The notes below the pieces were generated by a model. It was not told the origin of the DNA. It searched no databases and worked only from the letters and a program-made list of their open reading frames with translations. A stretch of DNA of 64,000 nucleotides. Origin: Eleusine coracana subsp. coracana (lineage: Eukaryota > Streptophyta > Magnoliopsida > Poales > Poaceae). This document shows positions 11,822-22,752 of this stretch, one piece after another. Numbering within the stretch: the first letter of the stretch is position 1; the number at the start of each line of letters is the position of its first letter. A program made the translations under genes and the position numbers. Location: assembly GCA_032690845.1 (NCBI GenBank), contig CM064430.1, positions 5,628,949 through 5,692,948 of the forward strand, written 5' to 3'.

Positions 11822-12330
11822 TTTTTTTTTTATTGAAACAGGAGGGACAAGGCCCCTACTGGTTATATATGGATAATAAATAAAGAAGCAACAAGTTCAA
11901 GGGACGAAAAATAGAAAAAAATGATAGAATCAAGAAAGGTTTTCTAGCCATTCTTGAATTTGGGGTAGATACTTGCTCGTCGCTCTATGGATAACCAAGG
12001 CGAAATCTTGCTTGAAGCATTCCTTACAATTTTGCACGGAAGGGTCTTGTCCATTAAACAACCAACCATTTCGCTGTTTCCATATGCACCATGACATGGT
12101 AATTATAATTTCCATGTAATAAGGTATCTAAAGTATTCTCTTGATGTGACTGACCACCCTGACTGGAGACATTGTGTTCAGAAAAGAAATTCCAATGGAT
12201 TGCCAACAACTTCTAGCAAAGTTGCATTTCAAGAACAAATGTCTTAAATTTATTCTCTGTGGAGGATGCATAATTCACATACATCAGAATCCAGGGTCAT
12301 GTTCTTTTGTTTCAGAAGACCTCTTGTATT
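11822..12330 (-). mobile_element. LINE 3' end remnant
   Basis: On the minus strand a decayed zinc-binding RT tail region can be read (DSDVCELC and following, at about 12290-12150), then SWCIWKQRNGWLFNGQDPS at about 12090-12035, the typical C-terminus of grass non-LTR retrotransposon ORF2, then RATSKYLPQIQEWL. It ends in an A-rich tail on the minus strand at about 11822-11832. Most of ORF2 is missing, consistent with 5' truncation. Confidence 0.75.
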
Positions 12331-13420
12331 AAGTCTGTCACTGATGGTAACCAGAAGAAGACCTTATGTTTCAGTTGGCAACATGATCTCCATATTGTAA
12401 GCTGGATGTGCCACAGGTGAGCCCACGAGGTGAGCCCACGCAGGTGCCTAATGCACGAATGGTTCTTCTCAAATTACTACACGCGGACCATGAGGATATT
12501 AATAGTTGAGTTCTGGTTTTCTTGCTGCGCATATACTGATGTGCACAGGAGGCTGCAGTTTATTGCTTCATGCATCCGGAGCATACCAGTGCTGCTAATT
12601 TCTCTAGTATATTCTATCAGTCTTTAAAACGTGATATTCTAACACCATGAATACTTAGTAAAATAACTTGTTATCCTCATGAAAAAGGGAAAGGCATAAG
12701 TGTCGGATCGAATATGGGTAAGACTGGACATACACACAAACACAAATCCGAGGCTAAATGAACGATAACAGGTAAAGAAACTTCCCATGTTCCAAGCGCC
12801 ATATGCATTTCATTTTAACGGAGATAAAGGATCACCTGTAATACTCTACAAGAAACAAGGTTCAACATTTATAATTGTAACCAAACATGTTTCTTTTCCA
12901 CCCATTGCTAACACTGTTTTCATAAGTTCAGTTCATCGATTTGACTTTAAGGTAGCAGTGGATTAGATGAAGCAATCCAACATTGCAGAGAAGTAAAGAA
13001 ACAACTCAGCTGAGAAGTCACATGAATTGCCATTTTCCTCAAATCAGGATATCGCAAAGATCAAATAATGTTAGATAATGGTACCTCTAAATACATATAC
13101 ATTGAGCCAGACTGTTGCCTACTGCTTTTCTGGCTTTTTTTATGCTTTCGTTTTTCAGTGCTTCCAACTTGATAGTTGAGCAGTCAGAATTCTGCTAAAA
13201 GTGAATAACCCCTCTTTGGAGCATTGTAGATCAAGCTGCAGTGGTCACTCTTCTTGGTGTTTATCACCCTATTAGCGGAAAACCAGGGGCATAAGACTCA
13301 TCACCAAAGCATGGACTGAAGCTGCTTGCAGTCTGGAAAGAAGTAACTCCTGCTCACAATATTTCCAAAATCAATTGAACAGGAGCATTGTATATACAGT
13401 TGAAAGAAATTCTTACTTTT
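12331..13420. other. No gene seen
   Basis: Unique-looking AT-rich intergenic DNA. A short direct repeat (GGTGAGCCCACG twice, about 12417-12440) is the only structure noted. Confidence 0.4.
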
Positions 13421-13424
13421 CTGT

Positions 13425-13497
13425 AATCTTCCAGCCATACTTCCTCTACTCACATGCATTCAACCATTCTTCAACCTTCTCAAGAAAATCCTTTCTG
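13425..13497 (-). pseudogene. MAP65-like exon remnant
   Basis: On the minus strand, after an acceptor-like TTTTTGCAG, the frame reads KDFLEKVEEWLNACE, and a one-base shift then gives EEVWLEDYR. This matches the conserved 65 kDa microtubule-associated protein motif remembered as KVEKWL.ACEEE.WLEDYN. The frameshift and the lack of neighbouring exons that I can recognise mark it as a relic. Only about 25 residues support it. Confidence 0.45.
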
Positions 13498-13502
13498 CAA
13501 AA

Positions 13503-14419
13503 AGCTTGGCTGAAATAAGAATAATTTAACCACTCAACGGTTAACCTCATTATTTTAGTGAAAGATTTCTAAAACAAAAAAAAAAGGACAATCAGTGTTA
13601 TGTCAAGATAATCTTCATTTTGCACAAGGTCGGTACAAAGTTAGGAAATTGGAACAAAATTACATAGTTAGGAGACTGTACTGAAAGACTGACATCTGTT
13701 CTATTTTCCAAGTATAGCAACTCGATTCGCTCCACCATCTGGCATTAGGAAATATTCATGGCTACTGATCTAGTGCATACTTCTATGTAATCCTGGAAAA
13801 CAGAAGGTCCAAGACAAACAGCTGAATAGCATGTAGAATCAGAGCCATAGGGAAAACATGTAATTTGGCATGATATATCTGCATAGTAAGTCATTACAAT
13901 CTGCATATGTTTCTGAGTTTCCCTATATACCGCCCTTTCTCACAGTGATCATCAGTCGGTTTCAGCTGAACTTGACATACTAAACTGGTAATTTAGAACA
14001 CACTGTCTGAATTACTGGAAGAATAAAGTAACTTCTCGACTTGTGTATGCAAGCATTTTGTGTGAAAAAGGAAATTGTGGGTCACTCATATAAAGAATAC
14101 TATATTTTTATCAAACAGTGCCTTTGGTTCATTCTTTCATCCAGGTATCAAAAGCTACATATGAAACCCTAAAATATTCTAGCAAACTACTATAACCAAA
14201 CAATTCTATCTAGTCATATTGCTATTTGTTAATGAATCATCAGTATAAGAAAACATAAATATGCCTCTATCTCATTTAATAAGCCCTTCCCTTTTGTTAT
14301 AACATCAGATTGCTCACAATGTTGTGGGAAAACTGGTTAGTGTAACCATAGAACACATGAAAAAATTAGTACATCAAGGCAAAAGCAAAAGAATATAGTA
14401 CTTGGACTTGCTTGGCGTA
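13503..14419. other. No gene seen
   Basis: AT-rich intergenic DNA into which Copia element B was inserted at 14420-14424. It continues beyond the element at 19692. Confidence 0.4.
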
Positions 14420-14424
14420 TATTA

Positions 14425-14597
14425 TGTTAGAATTACTGTAATCTAGGCTTTAGTCTAGTTAATTGGGCTGTGCGGTTTTGGCCCTGTAAGGCCCGCACGC
14501 CGGCACCCCTAGGGTTTGCCCTACTCACGCCTATATATGTGTACCTTTGATATGCAATCAATACACAATCAGTTTTGCGTGATCTAATCTGCTTACG
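14425..14597 (+). repeat. 5' LTR of Copia element B
   Basis: Starts TGTTAGAATTAC and ends GCTTACG; the expected final A is G here but A in the 3' LTR. A TATA-like CTATATATG lies at about 14531-14539. Confidence 0.95.
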
Positions 14598-14612
14598 TGG
14601 TATCAAGAGACC
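14598..14612 (+). promoter_or_regulatory. Primer binding site of Copia element B
   Basis: TGGTATCAAGAGACC directly follows the 5' LTR. It resembles the initiator methionine tRNA 3' end complement used by most plant Copia elements. Confidence 0.85.
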
Positions 14613-14668
14613 TTTTACGGTCCTGTGCCTAGCTTCCGCTCCACCCAAAACCCTAGGCGCCACCAGCC

Positions 14669-15829
14669 ATGGCTGGCCCCGCCGCCACCTCTGCTGGCTC
14701 TGCCGCAGGCGCTCCCGCCCCCTCTGCCCTCGACGCCGCTGTCCTTGAAGCTGAGTCTGCAGCAGCTGCAGCTGCCAAGCGACGCGATGACGCCGATGGC
14801 AAGGCCAAGACGTTGGAAGACGCCACCGCCAAAGCCAAAGCCGCCAACGACGATCGCGCTGCCCAACTCGCGAAGGACGCCGAGGCTCTGCGCGCCGCAG
14901 CCACTGCCCTAGAGCACGTCCGTGTCGCCGCCGATGCCCTCCTTCAAGAATGTCGGGCTGCCGCCGACCTTGAACGCAAAGCAGCCCTAGCCCACGCTTG
15001 TCATGCACCCCTACCTGACGACCACGTCGACGACGCCCAGTCCGAGTTTAAGGCCGCCTCTATTGTCTCCCTCCACGCTCAAGCAGCTAGCATACAGAAC
15101 ATCAAGGCCCTCATCCCGATCACCCTTGATGCAGTGTCGTCCAACTACACCAAGTGGCGCAACTACGTTCTGCTCACTCTCGGCCGCTACGCCCTGACGG
15201 ACCACATCCTCGCCAACGACGCCTACCCCCACGACCCGGCATGGATGCGCATGGAATGTGTCGTCCTCTCCTGGCTCTACAACTATATCTCTCCCGAGCT
15301 GCATGACCTGGTTCACGAACGTGGCGGCACCTCTGCCCGCACCGCGTGGCTCGGGATTGAGCAACAGTTGCTTGGCAATCGCGAGACTCGTGCCCTCCAC
15401 CTCAATGCCGAGTTTTGAAACATCGTCCAGGGCTCTCTCTCCATCGACAAATACTGCCACAAGATGAAGGCCATGACCGATGCCCTCGGCGACCACGGTG
15501 AGCCCGTTCACGACCGAACCTTGGTACTTAACCTCTTGCGTGGTCTTAATGAGCAGTACCAGTTCATGTTGCAACTCATCACTCAGCAGAAGCCCTTTCC
15601 CTCGTTACGCGATGTTTGGGACGACCTCCGCTTCACCGAGCTCAACATGCCAAAAAGAATACTATATTTGGCAGCCGCCCCCAAGCGACTAGCGTTCACC
15701 GGGCAGCCCTCAGCAGCCTCTTGGCGGCTCCCAGCAGCCCTTCGATGGGCCGCCCAGTGGCAACAATGGTCATCGCCGTCACCGCGGCGGCCGCAACGGA
15801 AGACAGGCCCCCTGGCCGTCGGTCTATGA
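14669..15829 (+). pseudogene. Copia element B gag
   Basis: The ATG at 14669 opens an Ala-rich, coiled-coil-like N-terminus (about residues 1-110), then a UBN2/Copia gag domain (NYTKWRNYVLLTLGRYAL, WLGIEQQLLGN). A TGA at 15416-15418 interrupts the frame, but the same frame resumes with SIDKYCHKMKAM and LNLLRGLNEQYQ to about 15650, after which a shift destroys the tail. The stop probably replaced an Arg codon. No zinc knuckle is obvious in the scrambled part before the protease. Confidence 0.85.
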
Positions 15830-16149
15830 CCCTTGGACCGGCACTATCAGCATGTGGCCTGGTCCCGGGGGTCCGCGGCCCCGTGCTCCTCGCCCCAGCG
15901 CGCCTCCACCATAGCACTCCTTCATCGTCGGCTCGCCGCTGTACTTCCAGTCTTCATCGCCCTACGGTCCGGCTCCGCAGCGGCTGCCTGCCCCTCACAT
16001 GCAGCAACCGATTGCACCGACGCACCTTCCCAGTTCGGGCCTCCTGCCCCACCGACGTCGACCGCTCCATAGCCTGCATGGCTGCCTTGGGACGCGCACG
16101 CCCTTGCCAATGCTTTTGGCACAGCCTCATTGACCACCTTACCCAGCCA

Positions 16150-19100
16150 ATCTGAGTGGGTCTTCGACTCCGGTGCCTCGTCACACATGACGCCCCATCC
16201 TGGTAACCTCTCCCTCGCTCCTCATGCTTAATTTTCTTCATAGATCGTTGTTGGTAATGGTTCTACTCTCCTTGTCCTTGGTCTCAGCAACACCACCCTC
16301 CCCGGTCCCTTCCACCTCCACAATAATCTTCTTGCTCCTGCTATCATTAAAAATTTACTCTCTGTACGTCGTTTTACCACTGATAATTGGGTTTCCGTTG
16401 AGTTTGACCCTTTTGGTTTCTCTGTGAAGGACCTTCGCACCAGGATCACCCTGCTCCGCTGTGACAGCCCCGGCCCCCTCTACACATGGCACTTGCCTCT
16501 GCGCCTGCTCCCCCCTCCCGCGCCCTCCTCGTTGTGTCGCTGTCACTCTGGCACCGGCGGCTCGGCCACCCCGGGCAGGAGGCCCTTGCTCGCCTCGCCA
16601 ACGCCTCTATCATAGCTTGTAATAAATCCTCTAGTGATCAGTTGTACCATGCGTGTCAACTTGGTCGTCACACACGTCTGCCGTTTGCTAGCTCTACATC
16701 TAGGGCCGTCAAGAATTTTGATCTTATACATTGTGATCTTTGGACTTCACCTGTTGTTAGCGTGTCCGGGTTCAAATACTATCTCATAATTCTCGATGAT
16801 TGCTCTCATTACATGTGGATGTTTCCTCTCCGACTGAAGTCTAACACTTTTTCCACATTATCTAATTTCTTCGCTTATGTGTCCACACAGTTTGGGTGCA
16901 CTATCAAGAATGTCCAATGCGATAACGGCCGTGAATTTGACAACTCTACATCTCGTGCTTTCTTTCTTACCAATGGGGTTCACCTGCGCATGTCTTGCCC
17001 CTACACATCGCCACAAAATGGTAAAGCCGAATGCTCCATTCGCACCATCAATAATGCCGTTCAAAATCTGTTGTTTCAGGCCTCCATGCCAACCATCTAC
17101 TGGGCCGATGGCCTCCTCACCGCCACCTTCCTCATTAACCGGCTTCCCACCAAGACACTGCACCAGGCCACCCCGTACTATGCTTTGTATGGCTTACATC
17201 CATCCTACTCCGAACTCCGAGTTTTTGGCTGCACCTGTTACCCCAACATCTCGTCCAAAGCTCCACACAAGCTCGTCCCTCGCTCCACCTTGTGTGTCTT
17301 CTTGGGCTACTCTGTCGACCATAAGGGCTATCGATGCCTTGATCTCTCATCTAACAAAGTGATCATCTCCCAGCACGTCGTTTTTGACGAGGCGTCATTC
17401 CCTTTCTCCAACCTTCAGCCCCCATCCCATGACAGTGACCTCGATTTTCTAACTAATGATGAGTCTTCCCAGGCTCCTCTTCTTCCTATAGGTACCCTAC
17501 CTCGGCGCGGACCTCCTGTCGGCCACTGTCACTCCTAGCAACGCCACCCGGGTCGAGCAGCAGGCTCCTCCGGCGTCAACATCCCTCCGTGCAGTTGCAT
17601 AGCCTCGCACTGTCTCACCCGCGCGCGAGGGCGCCTCGGTCGTGCCACCACCGGAGTATGCCAAGCCCCCGGTGGTGCACGTCTACGAGCGACGGCCCCC
17701 TGCTGATCCGGCGCGACCCGACCCCTACGTCAAGCCCCCAATCATGCACGTCTACATGTGCTGGGCCCCGGTTGGTCCTGTTGCACCCGCCGCCTCCACC
17801 CGCGATAGGACTCCTGGGAACTACGCGCCCTCGACAAGGCCACAACATCCACTGCCCCTCCTCTCGGTGTCGTGCCTGTCACACCCGTCTCCAACTCCCA
17901 CACGATGGCGACTCGTGGGAAACTTGAGTTTCAACAGCCACGACTCAGTCTTCATGCCACGGCACTCTCACGGGTGCCCACCTCGTACCGTGGCGCGATG
18001 ACCGACCCGAATTGGCGCCAGGCAATGGCGGAAGAGTTCAGCGCCCTGCTCTCCAACCGCACATGGGACCTTGTTCCTCGACCAGCTCGTGCTAATATCA
18101 TCACCGGGAAGTGGATCTTCAAGCACAAGCTCAAGGCGGATGGCTCCCTGGATCGCTACAAAGCCCGTAGGGTTCTTCAGGGCTTCACTCAGCGTCCCGG
18201 TGTGGATTACGACGAGACCTTCAGCCCGGTTGTTAAACCGGCTACGGTCCGCACTGTGCTCACTCTGGCTCACTCCATGGATTGGCCCATCCACCAGCTC
18301 GACGTCAAGAACGCCTTTCTTCACGGGACATGTCGAAGACCGTCTACTGCTCTCAGTCGTCTGGATTTGCTCACCGCGCTCACCCCGACTATGTGTGCAA
18401 GCTCAACAAATCCTTATATGGCCTCAAGCAAGCCCCGCGAGCGTGGTACAACCGCTTTGCTACCTACCTTCTCACGCTCGGGTTCATGGAGGCTAAGACC
18501 AACACGTCGCTGTTCATCTACCGCCACGACAACAACACTGCATACTTGCTACTCTACGTCGACCACATTGCTCTAACAGCCTCATCTGTGCCACTTATTC
18601 GACGGGTGATCGCTGACCTACAGCGAGAATTCTCTATGAAGGACCTCGGCGAGCTTCACCACTTCCTCGGCATGTCAGTCTGTCGCTCTCCCGACCAGCT
18701 GCTGTTGTCACAGCAACAATACACGCTGGACATCCTCGACCACTCCGGCATGCGCAACTGCAAGTCATGTGCTACACCAGTCGACACTTCTACCAAGGTC
18801 TCCACCGACGCCGGACCTCCCGTCGCCGACCCGACTGCCTACCGCAGTCTGGTTGGTGCCCTTCAGTACTTGATGTTTACTCGCCCAGACATCACCTACG
18901 CCGTCCAGCAGGTGTGCTTCTACATGCATGACCCTCAGGAAGTTCATCTCGTCACCGCCAAACGGATCCTCCGATATCTTCAGGGGTCCCTTGATCATGG
19001 ACTTGTCATACCGCGCACCTCTCCGAACAAGCTCGTCGTGTACACAGACACCGACTGGGCGGGCTGCCCTGATACGCGATGGTCTAGTTCCGGCTATGCG

Positions 19101-19485
19101 GTCTTCCTCGGCTCCAGCCTCGTGTCGTGGTCCTCCAAGCACCAGCACACTATTTCTCGGTCCAGCGCGGACGCCGAGTACCGCGCCGGTGCAAATGGCG
19201 TGGTTGAGGCTTCTTGGATTCGCCAGCTTCTTCAAGAGCTTCATCAACCTTTGAACAAAACCACCATTGTTTACTGCGACAATATCAGCGCCGTGTACCT
19301 CTCCACCAACCCGGTTCAGTACCAGCGCACCAAACACGTGGGGATCGATCTTCACTTCGTTCAGGAGCGTGTTGCGATCAGAGATGTCCAAGCCCTTCAT
19401 GTGCCTACGACGTCTCAATTCGCCGACGTCTTCACCAAAGGACTGCCCTCCTCGAGCTTTGCTGATTTTCGCTCCAGTTTGAACG
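16150..19485 (+). pseudogene. Copia element B pol (protease, integrase, RT, RNase H)
   Basis: Protease DSGAS lies at about 16169-16183 in SEWVFDSGASSHMTPH. GAG-pre-integrase follows (RRLGHPGQEALARLA), then an integrase core at 16700-17360 with catalytic D (CDLWTS), D (CDNGREFD) and E (NGKAECS). RT begins at about 18000 (NWRQAMAEEF, WIFKHKLKADGS, LDVKNAFLHG), shifts frame near 18330 and continues with SLYGLKQAPRAW. The polymerase box reads YVDHI instead of YVDDI, so a catalytic Asp is lost. RNase H follows (YTDTDWAGCPDTRWSSSGY, SADAEYRA, KGLPSS) to about 19485. Frameshifts near 16220, 16540, 17500 and 18330 make it a pseudogene. Confidence 0.9.
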
Positions 19486-19513
19486 TTGTTCCTGATGTTC
19501 CAACTGCGGGGGG

Positions 19514-19686
19514 TGTTAGAATTACTATAATCTAGGCTTTAGTCTAGTTAATTGGGTTGTGCGGTTTTGGCCCCGTAAGGCCCGCACGCCAGCTCCCCTG
19601 GGGTTTGCCCTACTCACGCCTATATATGTGTACCTTCCATATGCAATCAATACACAATCAGTTCTGCGTGATCTAATCCGCTTACA
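19514..19686 (+). repeat. 3' LTR of Copia element B
   Basis: Starts TGTTAGAATTAC and ends GCTTACA, then the TATTA target duplication. About 94% identical to the 5' LTR by eye. Confidence 0.95.
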
Positions 19687-19691
19687 TATTA

Positions 19692-20855
19692 GCACATCCC
19701 CTGATCACTGCAAGAATCATGATGGAGCAACTGATGGAGCATGAATCCAAGTTAGGGGAGATGAGGCTTACATGGTTTTGCTCGGCTGGTGTCACACCCT
19801 GGCTGCATCTGGTACGCCTTTCAGACTCGTAGAATCATCCTCCATGAGTCCTAGATGCTGCCCTCATGCTCCATCTTATCTTAATAAAGAAGAAGCAGCA
19901 TCAGTTCATGCCACCTCTCTTATTTCCCCCACGGAGATATATGTAGTCAACAATTAACACACGAGCATCAGCTTTCAAGTTTCATATCCCACATAACATG
20001 TGTTTGCGCAATAAGAGTGGACAACACATCTAGTATGTCTGGATAGCACATAATAACCAATCAGAAACCAAAATTAAATCTTTCATATAGATGTTGTATT
20101 GGTACTGAACACAACATAAAGGTAATAAAAAATTCATAAATGGTTTGAGGGACAATTTTAGCATTTGTTTCTCTGTATCTGCAGAAGCTCTACATGGCAT
20201 GCTTGAAGTATTCTAAAGACCATGACCACCCATGATCATCAATTGGAAATTCTAAAAGAGAGCTTATGTATATGTATGGTGGCTGGATATGGATGATACA
20301 ATCTAGCACAATCATCTTATGCAAGCAGTCATTGTGAAATATTTTAACATGGATAGCACCAACAAATAGTAAGCAGCTACTAATGGCAAAACTGGAGTCA
20401 AATCAATCTATCTTGGTACGCTATTCAACCAGGGGAAAACTGAATTAATAGAGATAATTCAACAGAACTACAAGAATTTTATGGTGTTAGTAATCAAAAT
20501 CCATGATCACCTATGATCAATTGGAAATTCTGAAAGGGAGCTTACAGATCAAAGGCCGCTGTGAGATGAAGTTTGTGTTTGAGATGGTTCGTCCCACCAT
20601 ATTCAGGGAAAAACACCTAGTTTGAAGACTCTGTAGAAACCATTGCTGTCGCCTAGCCCATGTACTTGTTACCCTCAACTATCAAATAACATCACAGCAT
20701 ACGGTACATGAAGATTATGAAACAAAGAGAATCTAAAAATAGTGCTTTGGTTAAGAATTGTACTTTGCTTCCCCCGCTCATCTTCCTCTGGGCCTGCATT
20801 TTTTTTTTTAGATCTATTAATTCTATGGAGGGCACTATCAGCAGGTGCAGTGTTC
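19692..20855. other. No gene seen
   Basis: Continuation of the intergenic DNA left of Copia element B. A short phrase (CCATGATCA.C..ATGATCA followed by ATTGGAAATTCT) occurs twice, at about 20227 and 20500, with shared flanks, suggesting a diverged local duplication. Confidence 0.4.
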
Positions 20856-20861
20856 TAATTC

Positions 20862-21316
20862 GAACCGGGCGAGGTGACGATCTCCTTGTGCTGGATAACG
20901 TTCGGGTGGTGCAGCTTCTTGAGGATTTTAATCTCGCGGATGGCCGTGTTAGGGAACTGCCACGAATTCAAAAAATATGAGAGCCACGACCACAACCAAT
21001 TTTAAAATGCAGACCACAGATGGGGGAGGAATATACTTACGCCCTTGTGCTCATTGTCCATGCGGATCTTCTTGAGCACCTTCGACATGAACACTTGCCT
21101 AGAAACAACCACAAAATGCACAAGAAACAACGCGTCGACGCGGCCGATCGGGACGGATGCTGTGGCGTATTGGGGGAGACTTTGGGGGGTTTCGATAGAT
21201 GCGTACCCGTATGTGCCCTCCCCAGTCTGCTCGAGCTTCTCGAAGTAGTCGACGCTGCGGGAGCCCCACAACGGTGACTCGTCGAGGTTGAGCTGCCCCG
21301 GCGCCGCCACAGCCAT
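20862..21316 (-). pseudogene. CDKC (cyclin-dependent kinase C) 5' fragment, exons 1-3
   Basis: Exon 1 (21316-21207) encodes MAVAAPGQLNLDES and the Gly-rich loop GEGTYG. Exon 2 (21098-21041) continues QVFMSK then KKIRMDNEHKG. Exon 3 (from 20956 to about 20862) gives FPNTAIREIKILKKLHH and EIVTSP, then a stop where the family goes on. All junctions keep GT-AG and phase. This is the N-lobe of CDKC, which with cyclin T phosphorylates the RNA polymerase II tail. About nine codons between the Gly-rich loop strand and the Lys strand are missing, and the whole C-lobe is absent, so it cannot be a working kinase. It is a genomic, not retroposed, copy because introns are kept. Confidence 0.85.
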
Positions 21317-21790
21317 GGCTGCCAGCGCCTCACGACGTGCTAGGTTTTGCAGGGGATGCTGTGGGAGCCCTAATATACTTCCCATTACCTGGCCCTGATC
21401 AGATTCGCCCACGCTGCCGGCACCCACCCGACTGGAGGAGGTGAGGCCTTATGCTGCCCCTTCAGTGCCGCGTCGTGGATCTACCACGGACAGGCACCCA
21501 GCTGCCGCGCCGACGCGGACGCCAAGGTCACCTAGCGGCTGCCAAGGACGCCGTCTAGACCTCTCTCACCTCCTCGCTCGTCCTCCAACAGCGCTGACGT
21601 GTCGGGCCTCACCCGCTGCCTGGCTCTTGAGAGCCGCAGCCGCCACGGCACCGCCTCCTCCCGCCCCTTTTGGCCACCCGTGGCCTCGTGCCCCAGCTCT
21701 CAAAGAAGGAGAGCAGATCGGGAGAGGCAGTGGCGGATCTAGGATTCGATCAGGACAAGGGCCGAAAACTGAAGGCCAAGAAACTAATGT
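21317..21790. other. GC-rich tract, no gene assigned
   Basis: GC-rich sequence upstream of the CDKC fragment. Open frames are compositional and have no known domain. CAGTGGCGGATCTAGG at about 21728 resembles a transposon terminus whose inverted form occurs near 26702 and 27350. Confidence 0.4.
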
Positions 21791-21793
21791 GTA

Positions 21794-22104
21794 GGCAACT
21801 TTAACCCTTTTTTTTTCCTATCATCTAAACATAAAAATTTATCATATAAGAAATAGGGATGGAAAAAAAAATTTATCAGTTTCTCTTTTCCATCCCTTTT
21901 ATTAGGTGATCACATAAATCTATTCAATCATTCTCTTTATAGAGGGGATCACCTTTTCTCACCTAAATAGTGGACCCTATCCTTTTAGGTAATGGAATAG
22001 TGAATTGCTACAATACCATCACCTATAATTCAGAAATTAGGTTGGAGTGATCCCTTTTAACCTCTTTTAGTGATGGAATTATAGAGGAAGGATTAGAGTT
22101 GCTC
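21794..22104. mobile_element. Tourist-like MITE, copy 2
   Basis: Relative of the element at 1862-2177: it begins GCAACTTTAACCC and ends GATTAGAGTTGCTC followed by TAA. The interior shares the ATCACCT and AGGGGATCACC words. The left TAA is degraded, so the exact start is approximate. Confidence 0.75.
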
Positions 22105-22752
22105 TAACACCTAAAAAGTAGCAAAAGTAAGGACAAATGCATACAATATTTGAACTTCTTGTTCCAGGTCTAGATCGAAAGAAAGAGGATGCGGATGCAA
22201 AGAAAAAAAAGAAAGATCTCAGGTTCACACAGTATATAAAGAAAGGTTGGTTGCAGGGGTGAACATGGTATATGGTCATAGGTATATAATTCTCTATATA
22301 TATGTGTTTTCTTCAAAAAAAACCATGTCACGTCACTCAGAAAATTCTCAACCGTTGTATTGCCCCCACTGAGAAATGAAGTTAGATTGCATACGGAGAT
22401 ATTATATCCAGCCCTTTAAAAAATAGAAAGTAAACTAAACATTTCCAGGCCTTCCACCACAACTCCATAATGTTTCACATAGATCCTTTATGAACCATCT
22501 AATTGTTTTTGGGTCCTTCCATCATGATATCATGCATATGTACTCTTTCATGTAGCCCCTTTGCAAAAGAACAATTCAAACTTTTATCTTTGTTCCATTG
22601 GGCACAATTAAATCCAATAAAATTTCAAAGTAAGTAAGCTGGGTAAGATCATTAATTGTTCATGACCTTTTTGACATATAAAAACCTAAAAGTCTGAATT
22701 GAATTGAAGGATTAAAAAAAGCTCATAAAAAAATAAACATGGGGCTCTACCT
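22105..22752. other. No gene seen
   Basis: AT-rich intergenic DNA downstream of the F-box relic; probably includes its 3' untranslated region. Confidence 0.4.

Larger units (their letters stand above)
14425..19686 (+). mobile_element. Ty1/Copia retrotransposon with short LTRs (element B)
   Basis: The LTRs are only 173 bp each (14425-14597 and 19514-19686) and differ at about 11 positions. TATTA flanks the element exactly (14420-14424 and 19687-19691). A primer binding site TGGTATCAAGAGACC starts at 14598, complementary to initiator Met tRNA style. A polypurine tract (GCGGGGGG) precedes the 3' LTR. Domain order is gag, protease, integrase, RT, RNase H, as in Copia. The coding part is GC-rich and carries a stop, several frameshifts and a mutated RT active site. 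Confidence 0.95.

Noticed and set aside
14433..15008. 191 aa minus-strand frame
   Set aside because: Antisense of the Copia B gag; Arg/Gln-rich low complexity caused by GC-rich codons.
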